A stretch of DNA of 64,000 nucleotides from Chloranthus sessilifolius (GCA_021018995.1 CM037585.1:123904831-123968830); one strand, 5' to 3'. Counted from the stretch's first letter, positions 22,176-34,936 are shown. Made by a program: numbers and translations. Notes: generated from the sequence alone by a model not told the origin.

Positions 22176-22964
22176 CTGAATAAGAGAATGACAATGTAAT
22201 AACTGAAGTAGTTCTGATGGGCGATGGCAAAATGTTTTTCCATCAAAGGAGTTCATATAGAACATTGATCAATAAATTATTGGATTGATCAAGAAATTAT
22301 TGTTTCCAAAGGGGGAATAGGATGCCTAACAATTAAAAAAGCATGCTACAGTATCAAGGTAACAGAAACATTTTGCACGATGCATCGTATTACATACTTC
22401 ACAGAAACCAATGGTAGCTTCAATACACGACCCATTCTCTGTGTAAAAGAAAATCTGGTACTCACTAAACAAAGCCTATTATCCAACTACATTAATTTAA
22501 AGGTCTCACTTAGACTGTTGTCACTTGTGACATGCAAAGAAAATATAAGCACCCAGATTCCATCAGAACTTGACATAATAGAATATAGAATCATCAAAAG
22601 GTGTAGAAAACTAAAATAATTGTAGAAAGTCCATGATATATGATAGATTAACATCTTCGCATCTTAGTTGAGGGTTCATCTACTTTTGTTCTCTGCCAAA
22701 TGATATTTTGGACACGAATCAAAAGAAATAAGTCCCCAACTAGAAAAGCAGCATTTTTTCCCATCAGATATACAAAGCCTGAAAATCCTCGAATGGCAGC
22801 AAGAAATTTGGTGATCTATTTTCCTAACCAAAAGTTCACTTAAATAGAAAATGCTTTTAAGAAAATTTAAAACCAACGGTTCACAACATAAGAAGAAAAG
22901 TTTAGAATATTATTCACAACATCAATTTCGTTATAAAATTTGGTGATGAACATATGAAGATTAC
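22176..22964 (-). other. 789-base intron
   Basis: GT donor at 22964-22963 and AG acceptor at 22177-22176. AT-rich, no repeat or coding motif recognised. Confidence 0.85.
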
Positions 22965-23098
22965 CATTTGTAGCTTTTGGTGAATTATACAGGTGGATAG
23001 GTCAATAGCACCATTAATTAGCATTCTTGGTAATGGTTGCGACTCTTCCCAGCACCAACGAACTTCTCGTACAAATTCTATCCAGAGTACGGCTATGG
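22965..23098 (-). CDS. RAB3GAP1: RAB3GAP1-like exon 5 of those visible
   Basis: A 134-base exon with the best family signature: AIAVLWIEFVREVRWCWEES, PLPRM, DLSTC and IIHQKLQM. Human RAB3GAP1 has LWQEFVLEMRFRWE and LLHQKLQML at the same place (recalled, not searched). The first codon is split with the previous exon. Acceptor AG at 23100-23099, donor GT at 22964-22963. Confidence 0.95.
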
Positions 23099-23226
23099 CT
23101 AATTATCATAAAAAAAAATTCAAAAAAAAATTCAAAAACTTGTCATTAAATGAAACATATTCCCAGTCACAGATACAAAACTAACTACTGCAATACAACT
23201 TCCTGTTTCTCAAAGTTAATGTGTAC

Positions 23227-23340
23227 CACGTATGTTGCAATTTCCAAACCAGAGAGAATGCAAACAGAATTGGGAGAAAAGTGATTCTAGAGGTGCTCCT
23301 TTGATAGCACGGGAATGCTTATGTTCTCCTTTTAGATAGT
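23227..23340 (-). CDS. RAB3GAP1: RAB3GAP1-like exon 4 of those visible
   Basis: A 114-base exon: YLKGEHKHSRAIKGAPLESL followed by FSQFCLHSLWFGNCNIR. Donor GT at 23226-23225. The acceptor chosen is CAG at 23343-23341, giving Asp at the junction; an alternative AG at 23331-23330 is also in frame and would give Gly (HEG, the more family-like reading) with a shorter exon. The upstream exon is 16.8 kb away. Confidence 0.93.
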
Positions 23341-23744
23341 CTGTAATTTGCACTCCTGTAGGTGAAATGTATGTTTGGCTGGTAAGCAGAAAGGTAACAA
23401 AAATAAAACTGAAAATAATATCCCACAAGATAATTGCAAGACAGACATCTTGGTGCAAGGTTATCATTTCTCAAATGTCAGGATGCAACCCAAAATCAAG
23501 AACAGAGAATGAGTGATTAACTACATTTCCATCGTTATCAAAGCCCTTCTGTAAGTAATCAATGAAAACGAGATACAAAAAATAAGCATATACATTTTTC
23601 AATTGTTGATTATCACGTGATGTGTCTCACGTGCAAGAGTATGTTTAACCATTAGCAAGTGGAGACCACCTTACAAAGTACACATAATCATGACCACTAG
23701 ATTCCAAGCATCTTCTTATACATTCTTCGGACTGGGTGTGAAGG

Positions 23745-24690
23745 TTGAATAATTTTTTTTCTCTGTCGCTTGTTTATGTAGCAGGGAGATGTTACCAGGA
23801 TTCACGCATATTTTGTGAAAAGAACTCTTTCAAGACTTGCTTCAGTGGCATATCATTTCAGGATCTATTTGCGGATTGGGGACACTGCTATTGTGATGCG
23901 GTGTAGAGGTCTAGACTCTGTTGAAGTTTAGTCCCATATCGGGTGTTCACAGCCTTGTCTCTCCTCTTATAAGATCATGGGCCCCTCCACTCATAGCCAA
24001 TTGGTTTTGAGATGGATACCCAAACTTATCATGATATTAGAGCAGGCCTTTCTCCACTCCACGTCACCCAATTCAATTATCGATGCGATTTGGCTCAGTC
24101 CGGCCAACACATGGGGGGGCGTGTTGAAGTTTAGCCCCACATTGGGTATTCACAGCCTTGTCTCTCCTCTTATAAGATCCTGGACCCTCCACTCATAGCC
24201 AATTGACTTTGAGAGGTGATTGGGCAAAGTTAAATTATAATGGGAGTTGTAGAGTTAATCCTTAGGGGCATATTTGTTGCTGAATGGGGAGATTAGACCT
24301 TTTATCATTCAGGTTATGCTAGGCAGGCTGGTGAAATAGATATCAGATTATTAGATAAGATATACCCAAGATGACTTAAATTGCAGCTGATTCAGCAGTA
24401 CAATAGATGGCTACATCTTGAGACAACCCCACCATGGAAGCATGTTGCAAATTTTAGAGAGATAGCTAAGCTGCTCCACAAGATAAGAGATAATGTCCCA
24501 GAAACATAGAGATGCAAACTCAAGGATGGACAGCCTAGCTAAGATGGGGCGTCTTACATTTATTTTACATTGTTGCTCTTTTCATGTAGTGGACGAATTT
24601 GGCTTCCAATTCATTGTAGTTGGACTAATGCTTTTCTCTTTTATTTCAATAAAATATGTTTCTTCTTGTTCAAAAATAAAATAAATATTT
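23745..24690 (+). pseudogene. L1 LINE RNase H domain and 3' end
   Basis: Around the TRIM the sequence reads as a plant L1 RNase H: after the TRIM LNYNGSCRVNP (from KLNFDGS..GNPG), and at the end HRDANSRMDSLAKMG (from REAN..ADSLAKMG). A 3' UTR follows, ending in ttcaaaaataaaataaat near 24670-24688. Stops are frequent. Confidence 0.72.
23919..24225 (+). mobile_element. TRIM element (about 0.3 kb) inserted in an L1
   Basis: Two direct repeats of about 100 bp start TGTTGAAGTTTAG at 23919 and 24122 and share the phrase cacagccttgtctctcctct. Between them lie a degenerate tRNA-Met primer site (TGATATTAGAGC, 24037-24048) and a purine tract (acatgggggggcg, 24109-24121). This is the layout of a terminal-repeat retrotransposon in miniature. 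The right edge is approximate. Confidence 0.75.
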
Positions 24691-25290
24691 CGAAAAGAAA
24701 AATTGTGACCAAAGTATTTCACGGTACCATCAGCTTACTGATATAAAGCACCTCAGAAATAATGTCTTTAGTGGAAATTATGAACAGACTTTGCATATAA
24801 TTTCCTCAGAAAATGAGATGCAAGTAAACTCCAAATAACTTTTTCTTTTTCCTTTTTGAACAAGTGAATTTACCAATTTACAAGTCACCAATTATAAATA
24901 TAGCAAAAAAAAAGAAAAGAAAAGTAATATAACAAGAGAACTAAAAAGGCCTTCATCTTCATTGGCTAACTAATGTGCAGTCATATTCCCTAATAGTGTA
25001 TCTGGGAGCTCTTATACCTGCTCAAAGACTTCCACTAGCATTTTCTTTATTATGGTGGCTTCCCTCAAAGCTTTGACATTAAAAATTTCATTGAATCCTT
25101 TCTTCCAAACAGCCAAAATATCCAAAAATGGTAGGGGAAAAATCAAAGACAAACTGCTCGAATTGTCATGACCCAAAATCCTACTTCTGCACGAGAACAA
25201 TATTCGGCGTCTTGACCCACACGCATCCCAATTGATAAGTGGACTTGACGTACATAAGCTTAGCGTGATTTGTGGGTATATAAGATTACA
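24691..25290. other. Intron sequence without a clear feature
   Basis: AT-rich. On the minus strand 25012-25200 has an open frame (SLIFPLPFLDILAVWKKGFN) of unknown origin; it may be worn LINE sequence. A CAAAAATATTC-like poly(A) region precedes it. Confidence 0.35.
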
Positions 25291-25299
25291 AGCCAGAAA

Positions 25300-27430
25300 A
25301 TTTCTTTTAATTATAACATGTCCCCATGTCAGGCTTGGTGTTGATGTTAGTATGTGATTGTGTCCATGTAATAGATAGTTTGGTGTGTAATTATGACTGC
25401 TGGGGGTATAGTGGGGAATGTTATTAGTCGTATATATAATAAGATAGTTTGGTGTGTAATTTCTTTTAACTATAACATGTCCCTCCTCCCTCTCTCCCTA
25501 AATAAACCCTATTAAACTCAATTTGGTATCACCTCTGTTGCTGACATCACCCATCTTTCACTGACGTTAGCATACCTAACTCGTTGACTCGGAATCGACT
25601 TTTTTCTTCAAGGACTGAGTCAAAACGGGGAGCTGACCAATCTTCCCTTCTTTCATGTCATCATTGGAAGCCTTTTTATGTCGTTTTTGAAGAGTTCTCA
25701 GATCAGAGTATTCTTGGTTTTTGGGGAACCCAGGCTTTGTGAGATCACTTCAGGAGATGATGATTGCTGGGTTTGATCAGAATTGGTGCAGGGCAACTAT
25801 CTGTATGTCATTTTTGTGAACGGAAGACTGGTTACTTTGTTCGAATGAAATTGGTGTACTCTTTGGTTCTCGACTGAAAATGGATTCTAGAGCAAATCTG
25901 AACGGCTGAACCATTGGTCAACTTTTGATTATTTTTATTTGGCGTGAATGGATCGACTAGGAGTTCTGAGTTGTATGCACTTGACCTTGCTCGATTTGGT
26001 TGAGTAGCATGAAGGTTACAATGTTTCGTGTGTGGCGAGGTTGCGTGTACACCTCTGGAACTTGTTTGGAAGGCACTGTACAGTGCTTCCATATGCTTGC
26101 ATAAGCTGATCTATGGTTGATGATGGGTGGTTACCTCTGGTGGGTGTAGACGATGTGGTGCTGATCCTATGTGACGAGGTTGTGTGTACACCTGTGAAAC
26201 TTGTATAGAAGAACTATATAGTGCTACTAGTTACTTGTATAAGTTGATCTAGTCTAGGGTTGATACTCTGGGATGACAACCAGGTCTTAATTTCAGCTTT
26301 ATCACAGACGATGTTGGGTGAAAAAGAATTAGTGATCAACTTGACTGTATTTCTGCTAAAATGGAAGAAATAAGGGATAATATTTGTTGTGTTGGTATTG
26401 GTGTTGCACATGGTAATGAAGATATATTGTTACCTTCCCATTTCTATTTGGCTGAGATGTGTATTGTTGGATCTCTAATGTTTCCACATCTTCTTAGGAT
26501 CCCTGGATCATTGATTCTAGAGCAACGGATCACATGTATGGTATGTCCTCTTTTGATTCGATATATTGCCAAATCAACGTAATGTTCATGTTGCCAATGA
26601 ATTCCTTCTCCCTGTTGCTGGAAAATGGGTGGTTCAGATTAATGAAATACCTACCATGCATATTAACCTCCTATCTGTTAGTAGTCTCACCAAAAGCCTT
26701 AACTATACTGTAAAGTTTTTTTCTTCTCATTGTGTGTTTCAGGACTTGTCAACGGGGAAGTTGTTTTGTCATTGGCATAAGGAAAGGGGGTTCTACCTAC
26801 TTGGTACCTAGAGGGATTCTATGAAGAATACATATACGTCTGCAGCTGTTGTTATATCTGTAGAGACTATACATCTATGGCATTTGCGATTTGGCCATCT
26901 ACCTGTGTCTCGTGACATGCACTGTTCCCACAACAATTTCCCTCATTTTGGGACTTAAATTTCGATGTGTGTCTAAGCATCATAGAGCTTCATATCATGT
27001 GAGTCAGAGTAGAAGCACTACTCCCTTCCATCTCGTCACTCTAAAGCGTTGGGGTCGTCTCCTGTTACTTTTGTGTCTAGGTATCAGGTATATGTATCAT
27101 TGATTAATGATTGCACTCGTCTCACTATGTTGTGCCTGATGAAAACGAAGGATGAAGTTGCAATCATAAGGTTGTGAAAACTCAATATAATTCTTCTGTG
27201 AAGGTGTTAAGGTCAAATAATGGAGGAGAGATTCTTCCCACCATCTCCACTCATTTCTCAGAGAATATGGTATTGGGTACCTTGCATCCTAAGAGTACAA
27301 GCGTTATGATCCTGTGTCTGGCAGACAGTTTGTGTCTATGATTGTTACCTTCATTGAGTCTACTCCTTTTTTTACTATTGTGAGTACTTTATGCCCTCTT
27401 CAGGGAGAGAGTAGAAAAGAATAGAACAGT
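25300..27430 (+). pseudogene. Ty1/copia remnant, plus strand
   Basis: A probable LTR (about 25330-25530) is followed by a primer site ttggtatcac at 25532. Coding traces: SRATDHMYGMSSF (protease-like) at about 26517, NLLSVSSLTKSLN and FQDLSTGKLF at about 26665-26760, LWHLRFGHLP (gag-pre-integrase) at about 26876, and YDPVSGRQFVSMIVTFIEST near 27305. Many stops; RT is absent. Confidence 0.7.
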
Positions 27431-28854
27431 TTTCAATTACCATTTTCTACACTTGAGTTTTAGTATAGACCCACTTACTTTCAACCGTCTTTTTTCTTAC
27501 ACGAAGCTCAACAATATCCCAAGACTGATTATGTTCAAGGGCGGCCTTCATTTCTTGCATCATGGTTTCCACTATGACTGTGAAAGAGCCTCTGAGATAC
27601 TTGTCGGAATGGTGGTAGAATCTAACGATGACATAAACGACATTTGAGATGCAGAACAGTTCTAGTAGGATACAAACTCACTGATAGGGTGTCTTGCTTT
27701 CTTCCGAAGGGCAATTGAAATATCCAAATCTGAAACTTTAGGAGTATTATCAACAACTGGACCAGCTTCCAGGTTGACTTTTGATTCGTGTCTTTAGTGA
27801 GAGGGGGAGGCTCCTTTTGAACTACTTTTTTTCCTTCCGAAGTATTTGCCTTTCCGCAAACAATCTCATTCAGCTACTTTTGGATCACTAGCACTTGCCA
27901 ATTCTTCAATATCATCCTCTCATGTGCAAGGTACAGGTAAAGAATTATGAATCTCGATGCTCTCTTTCACTACTTGGGCACTTCTCCCCTTAAAAGAGAA
28001 CTGAGGAGGAGCATAAAACTGGGTGGACTCAAAGAATGTGACATCCAATGTAATGAAACACTTCCCAGTTATAGGGACATAACATTTGTACCCCTTTGAG
28101 AGGTAGGATACCTAATAAAAACACATCTAACAACTTTACAAGAAAGTTTATCACGACTGATGGAGGGAATATGAGAAAACACAGACACGCAAAGACCTGA
28201 GGTGGAACAAGAGAGACTAATAATAGAAAACATCATTTTAAAAACACTCACGTCGGGACAGGAGAAGGCATGCGATTGATAAGGTAACTGGCATGAAGAG
28301 CAACATGACTCCATAGACGTCTCGGAACTTCCATACAAAGAAGTGAACGAGCAATCTCTAAAAGATGTCGATTTTTCTGTTCAGTCATCCATTTTGTTGT
28401 GGAGTGTATGGACAGGAGGTTTGCCACTCAATTCCATGAGTGAAGGTAAGATTACGCATGTTGGGAGGAGTATTCTCCCCCATTATATGATCTTTAAATC
28501 CTCACTCTTTCTTGGAATTGAGTTTGACCCAAGGTAGTTAAGGCGGTGTGACGAGGTCATGGCGAAGAGGCTCACCATGCCATGGCAAGGTCATTAACTT
28601 TTTTTAATAATTTTTATTTTTTAACTGGTTTTAAGTGTTTACTATTTTTTCATTTTTATATTTTTATAGAGATAAAAAAAAATCAACTAATTAATCATGC
28701 ATAAATAAATAGCAATAAATAGAGAAAAAATTAATTATGAAACATCAATAAATTTGCAACATGAGCAAGTATTAGTAAAATATAAATATGAAATATCAAC
28801 CAATAAAGAAAGATTAAAAGATATGAAATATTCAAGTATACTACGACACATACC

Positions 28855-29625
28855 TGACGGGGAATTTAGATCCGCATGTTCAGATCGTAGCCGAGCCAAT
28901 CGAAGAAAATCAGCAAGGAAGAAGTTGACCCATGAATGGGCTTTCAAACGGTCTTGAAGCAAAGATTCGTGATTGTCCCAGTCGATCGATCGAAATTGCA
29001 ATTCGATCGATCGAGTACCATTTTCAATCGATCGATTGAATTTTGATCAATCAAGTGTCACTTTCGATCGATCGATTTAATTTCGATCGATCGAGTACGA
29101 CTTTCGATCGATCGATTGAATTTCGATCGATCGAGTGTCACTTTCGATCGATCGAAATCGTACAAAGTAGTTTTAATTTTTAATTTCGAATTTAAGTTTC
29201 AGGGTTAAATCTATCTTTTCTCATTTAATTGTTTTTAGGGTTTTCTATTGTTTGATGACCTACTATATAAAGGTCTTTATGGCTTTATAATAGACAGTTT
29301 TTTGATGAATGGAAAAGAGAGTTGCTTTTGTGCAAACCCTAGAGAGCTTGTGAAACGTTTTCGATCGAAGGAGTGATTCTTTCAAAACCTGAGAAGTGAG
29401 CAATTATTTCTCGTACGACTTGGTGCGAGGCCTACGTACAGCCTTGGTTGGAAGCCTTTAACACCCGTTGGTGCGAAGCCAACAAGCCCCTCTAGAGCGA
29501 TTCTAGAGATCTCCTATCTTATTCTTCTTTTTATTTTATTTTAATGAAAGGTTTAAAACCCTAAGCCCCCTTTCCACGCGGGATTTTGCTATTTTAGGGT
29601 TAGCAAGCGATTTTGTCCTGCGTCA
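28855..29625 (+). mobile_element. Solo LTR 3 (gypsy)
   Basis: 771 bp, TGACGGGGAATTT...TTGTCCTGCGTCA, with perfect 5-bp copies atacc at 28850-28854 and 29626-29630. TATA-like ctatataaagg near 29269. Two TTGGTGCGA hairpin motifs: near 29420 (TTGGTGCGAGGCC) and 29468-29484 (GTTGGTGCGAAGCCAAC). Confidence 0.92.
28978..29160. repeat. TCGATCGATCGA palindrome array in the U3 of solo LTR 3
   Basis: Nine or so copies of TCGATCGATCGA or one-base variants, alternating with spacers such as gagtgtcactt and gagtacgactt in a roughly 60-base higher-order period. Confidence 0.88.
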
Positions 29626-29993
29626 ATACCTTAGTGTCGTTCATTGCTCAAGTCATGATAGAAGTTGCAAGAAACGTATAAAAAAAATTAGTGATTGTGG
29701 AGGCGAAGATCTTGAGCTTGGGAAGGTGGCCAAATGAGAGAAAAAGAAAAGGGGATGAGGGAGGTACTGCACTGAGAAAGAGACGAGAGAGAAAGACATT
29801 GTGACAGAAAGGGATTGCGAGAGAGAAAGGGGTTTGAGAGAGAGATGATAGAGATTAAAAAAAATAGCATACCTGTATTTTTTTTGTTGGGGGCTACATT
29901 AGAGAGAGAGAGCAAGAGAGATGCGGGAAATAAGAGCTGCGTAAGAGACCAAGAAGACGAGAAAGAGGAGATTTTGTCTCCAAACCATACATA

Positions 29994-29995
<2 letters not shown>

Positions 29996-30058
<63 letters not shown>
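29996..30058. repeat. (CT)n(TA)n microsatellite
   Basis: About 18 CT units pass directly into about 12 TA units. Confidence 0.9.
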
Positions 30059-31105
30059 AGTGATAACTTATAAATTATAAGTTATAAGTATTATAATTTA
30101 TAAGGTAATTTGTAAGTATTATAACTTATAGTTTATGAAATTATAACTTATTATCATATTACTTACTATAAGATAAGCTACTACATCAATTTTATAAATA
30201 GTGCCCATGGCAACACCATGACGCCATTCCGTCATGGAGTGACCATTTCACCATTGTCGTCATTTATGTTCATATGATGAATTTTATCGCCATTCGCTAT
30301 GGCGTCACCTTGACTACCATAGTTTGACTATCTTATGATAGATCGAAAAAATCAAACTAACTTCATTTTTGTTTGCATCAAATACACAGTGGTATAACGG
30401 GTGCACTCGTCAATAAATATAAAAAATTATCGGAATCCATGTAAACTAACCACTAAGGAAGGGCCCCAACAGTAGAATGAATAATATGAAAGGAATACTA
30501 GACTTGTTATAACTTACTGGGTAAGAGGTACGACAAATATTTTGAAACGTGACAATTCACATTGGAAGTCTTTACAGTAGAGGCAAAGAATTCTGATTTG
30601 GATTCTCAGTGCTCTCTTCACTAGTTGGACGCTTCTCCCCCTTAAGAGGGCACTGAGGGGGGGTATAAAGTTGGGTGGACTCAAAGAATGTGACATCCAA
30701 TGTAACGAAATACGTCCCAGTTACAAGGTCATAACACATGTACCCCTTTTGAGATGTAAGGTACCTGATAAAAATACATCTAGCAGCTTTACGAGAAAGT
30801 TTATCACGATGGATGGAGGGAATATGAGCAAAATAGGAACACCCAAAGAACCAAGGTGGAACTAGAGAGAGACTAATAATAGAAAACATCATTTTAAAAG
30901 GACACTAACCCCATGACAGGAGAAGGCATGCGATTGATAAGGTAACTGACAGTAAGAACAACGTGACTCCATAGACGTCTCAGAACTTCCATACAAAGAA
31001 GCGAATGAGCAACCACGAGGAGATATCGATTTTTCTTTTCAGCAGCCCGATTTTGTTGTGGAGTGCATGGACAGGAGGTTTGCCACTCAATTCTATGAGA
31101 GTGTA

Positions 31106-32190
31106 TGATGCATATTTTAGATCCGCCTGTTTGAATCGTGGTCGGATAAAGAAGAGACGTCAAAAGAGAAAGTGGACCCACGAATAATGGGTTTTAAAAA
31201 AAGGCTCGTTTGATCAGAAAGAAGAAAATTTAAAATTTATTAGGGTCTTTAACTTTTAATCCCGTCACTTTTATGTTTGGCCTATTTTGAAGTGTCAAAC
31301 GAAGTCGGATTGATACAAAATTGGTCATATTTGAACGCTTATCGAAGTAGCTTTCCAACGAGCCAAAATTTGAGTAATTCCGATAAGTATTGAAGAAGTT
31401 ATGGTTAGTTTTCGAAAGCTGGACATAAAGTGACGAATTTCAAGAATCCTAATTGAATTAGGATTAGCATCTTTTATTATTTTATTTTAGAAAATAAGAG
31501 TTGTTTCTTTTATTAGAAATAGGATTAGTTTCCTTATTGTTTTAGGACTTTATTGTTTTAGAAGAATTAGGATATTTCTTTTATTTGAATTAGGAATTAA
31601 AGTTATAATAGGATTTCTAATTTTATGCATTGGCTAGCCTATTTAAAAGCTTGTAGACACTTTTATTGGTAGTTTTTGGCTAATGAAAATTGCTTATGCA
31701 AATTGAGAGTTCTAAACTTTCGTGAGGGTGTGATTCTCTCAAAACGGAGAGCGATTCTTCGATTCCCGGTTGCGGTTTGGTGCGAGGCCAACTCTTCTTC
31801 CATCTCTATCTTCTTTAGATCTATGGTTTGCGTAAGTAGCGTAATCCTAATTATTTTATTGATCTCATAAAAGCCCTAAATCAATATTTTGTTCATCATT
31901 AATTTTATTAGCCTTTTATTTGCGTTTGGTATTGAGAGAACCTGCTTGCGAGTTCGTTCGATGCCTTAAAACTATCGGAGATCTAGCCGTTCATAAGAAC
32001 CCTAGTCTTCTAGATCCGCGATAGGGAACGTACACGAAAGTAACACTATTTTGGGCCAAAATTAAATCACCTAATTGAATTTCTATAATTTTCGTGATAA
32101 TTTGTTATGAGAAATTGTTATTTTAATTGATTAAACTAATTTTAATCCTAATCTCAGCCCTAACATTGCATTTAGTAAGTTCCCGCATCA
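31106..32190 (+). mobile_element. Solo LTR 4 (gypsy)
   Basis: 1085 bp, TGATGCATATTTTAG...GTTCCCGCATCA, with flanks gtgta (31101-31105) and gtgaa (32191-32195), one mismatch. It interrupts the copia integrase copy 2. It carries gtgattctctcaaaacggag near 31729 and TTTGGTGCGAGGCCAAC near 31778-31794, shared with the other LTRs, but no obvious palindrome array. Confidence 0.88.
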
Positions 32191-32584
32191 GTGAAGGTAA
32201 GATTGGAGATGTTGGGAGGAGTATTTTCCCCCATTATTTGATCTTAAGATCCTCACTATTTCTTGGAATTGAGTTTCGACCATCTTATGATAGATCGGAA
32301 ATATCAAACTAACATCACTTTTGGTTTGCATCAAATAATATATAAAAAATTATCAAAATTCATGTAAACCAACCACTAGGGAAGCCCAAATATTAGAGTG
32401 AACAATACGTAAGGGAATAGTAGACTTATTATAACTTACTAGGTAAGAAGTACGACAAATGTTTTGAAAGGTGACTCTTCACATTGAAAGTCATTAGTCA
32501 AACCGACTAAATAGGTCTGGAAACATGAGGCATGATAAAGTAATGAAAGGTGACACAGATGACGATGTCATAACTGTGATCTTT

Positions 32585-33000
32585 CTAATATCGCAGCAGC
32601 AGCAGCAACCACCCCTCGGAATCATTCTCTTCTTCAAAGATATGGAGGCCCATTTTCTCACGACCACCTCCAAAAACTTCCCCCATTGACAGGTCCTTAA
32701 AACACAATGAGGGAAGAACGTCACGCTGCATAGACTTCGTAATTTTACTGACTGATAGAAGACTCATTGGCATCTTTGAAATAAGCAGTGTAGAGTCGAG
32801 AGATAAACCACCAACAAGCACATTTCCTTGTCATGTTACTGGAACCTGAGAAGGATCAGAAACACGGATGTTGGTCAGATAGGATAAGGGTATAATCCTG
32901 TCAAATGACGATGACGCACTAGTCATATGATCCATCACTCCTGAATCAATGATCCAAGAGAACTAAGATGTAGATGAAGAATGGGCATTGCCAACAACAT
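32585..33000 (-). pseudogene. Copia protease and following region
   Basis: SWIIDSGVMDHMTSASSSFD has the aspartic protease signature DSG. After a stop, LLISKMPMSLLSVSKITKSM and CFKDLSMGEVFGGGREKMG follow, typical of the segment before gag-pre-integrase. Confidence 0.82.
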
Positions 33001-34390
33001 CCGACTCGGCAAGATGGGTAGAGGAGTCTTGGGTAGTCAGAGGTTTGATGCGAGAGGTCTTGATACTCCATCTGTGTAAGTGTTACAAAACGGTTACATT
33101 CGTCCATCGATGAGATACGTCACCCAACCAACAATGGACCTCACAGACAAAAGAACAAACACCTGGTGTGCACACAGACAAAGTACTCTCCCATCAAACA
33201 ATAGCTGCCCAAAACAATAACAGAATGAACTAGTCTTCCAAACACAGCTAAACCAAGAAAACAGCCACTCCAAATAGCAAGAGTTTTAGGGTTCACGCAA
33301 GCCCGATCACCTACTCGATATACCTCCAGCCAATCGACCTTCTTTGGTACGGAATAGGGTGATCATTTCGAGGCCAGCACCGACACTTACTCAAGGTGCA
33401 GCTATATCAACTACCGGGATTGAAGACTGGGGAGATTTCAACAATTTAGAGGGTTGTTTTCACACACGTAACAGTCACCACAAACAATAAACTCAATACT
33501 GCCTTGTATACCACAACATAACAATACAACACTTCGGAAAAACAAAAAAACAAAAACAAAAAAAATAAAAAATAGCAATATTGCTGATCTTCACCCTGCT
33601 GTATACACAGCACTATCTACTGCCGATATGATCACCAACCTGCTATATAAAGAACACTAACTATTGATCTTCAACATGCTATATACACAACACCAACGAT
33701 GTCAACCACAACTATGTCGGCTACACGGCCGTAAGAAACATGCCAATCGTTAACAAACAAGCAGCAACACAGCATATCGATCCTGCAAGCCAATACTGAC
33801 TTTGTCAAACAACGCAGCATAATATACCAGACCCAGCACATAAAAACTTGACCCACGAGCACAAAAAACTGTCATAACTTGTTTGATAGGCATCGGAATG
33901 ACACAAGACCACTTCCATATGATTCGTGAGAGAAAAACCGAACCAGACCCACACAACCTTCAGATGAAAACTGGCAGCGTGCAGCTAAAATTCCCAGAAA
34001 AACGTGAAAATAACTTTTACGATGGAATTTTTCAAATCAAAAAACTTTAATCAAACTGCCATAAAATCCTAAAATACCTTTAGATTATTGCAAAGAAGTT
34101 CAATCCAGTTCAGATCCCCAGTGTTTCAATAGAATTTGGTACCATGTACCTCAAGATCCGGGAATCGCATATGTTGAGAGTTTCATAAAGAGATCCCTGC
34201 CAAACAGGCCTCAAAATGAAAAACACTAGAAGACAAAGATGATTGGGTGGAAATTCTGATCAAAACCCCATTGACAAAACTTCAATCTGAAGTCAAATGT
34301 TTGACAATGCTAACAGCAGCGTGACATCAGCAACATAGAAGGTGACGTCAGCTCTGGGAGGTGGATTCCGGTGATTGTTTCATGGATCTT

Positions 34391-34600
34391 GCTCTGATAC
34401 CAAGTTAATTCTAATGGTGAGGCCAAGGATTGGGGTTAGGATGAAGGAGAAGAGAGAGAGATGGAGAAAATTAGGATTATGAGTTAGATGCCCTCATAAC
34501 CTTTTCTCTTTAATATTTATCTCTGCTATAAGTTGTCATTGACACCCATATTAATCTAAACACACCCACCTTACATAAATAGAGTAGCACAACTACACAC
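34391..34600 (-). repeat. Primer site and probable 5' LTR of the minus-strand copia
   Basis: gctctgatacca at 34391-34402 is the reverse of TGGTATCAGAGC, the tRNA-Met primer site. The following about 200 bases, read on the minus strand, end with CTCCTTCATCCTAACCCCAA-like sequence as in the copia LTR at 38110-38345. The outer edge is not defined. Confidence 0.6.
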
Positions 34601-34936
34601 ACACACCGACTTAATGATAAAACCTATTAATACACCAATAAAGTCAAACCCATTTAATTTACATTGGGTCAGTTTACACATGAAACCTAATTTCCGTGCA
34701 CCCATCAATGATCTGAGTCACTGTGTGCATAGGGTATTGAAAAATATTGAAGGTTCATGTTCATCATCGGGTCTAGATATGCACCAATTCCTGTGTGATC
34801 GCGGCCGAATGCAATGAATAGGAAAGTCCTGAATTCACTTGGTCCCGATTTCAGGGACGGTGCAGCCATTTTTATTTGCACATCTTCATGAAAAACATTC
34901 AATTTTTTTAGCAATTTTACTGCCACACAAAATTTT
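34601..34936. other. Intron sequence without a clear feature
   Basis: Contains a short (CA)n tract near 34592-34607. No other signature recognised. Confidence 0.4.

Larger units (their letters stand above)
28529..30320. mobile_element. hAT-like insert with GCCATGGC-rich ends
   Basis: Flanked by 8-bp copies agtttgac at 28521-28528 and 30321-30328. Inverted ends: CCAAGGTAGTTAAGGCG on the left and, in reverse, ATGGTAGTCAAGGTGACGCC on the right. Both arms are dense in gtcatggcg/cgccatgac words. It encodes no transposase. It contains solo LTR 3, a (CT)n(TA)n tract at 29996-30058 and long AT-rich inverted stretches. Confidence 0.75.
27925..32480 (-). repeat. Tandem duplication of a copia integrase segment, each copy with its own insert
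   Basis: The segment at 27925-28528 plus 30321-30570 matches 30571-31105 plus 32191-32480 in order and strand (for example tggactcaaagaatgtgaca at 28023 and 30675; ataacttact at 30510 and 32430). Copy 1 is split by a hAT-like insert, copy 2 by a solo LTR. The duplication predates both. Confidence 0.78.
27435..34600 (-). pseudogene. Ty1/copia remnant, minus strand, with internal duplication
   Basis: From the right: LTR and primer site (34391-34600), worn gag region, protease (IDSGVMDHMTS near 32935), SLLSVSKITKSMQ (about 32775), integrase traces (TPQQNRAAEKKNRYLL near 31060, HVVLTVSYLINRMPS near 30950), the post-integrase segment IHRDKLSRKAARCIFI, and NQSWDIVEL at the RT start near 27525. The RT and 3' LTR are missing. 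Interrupted by the inserts listed separately. Same orientation as the host gene. Confidence 0.78.
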
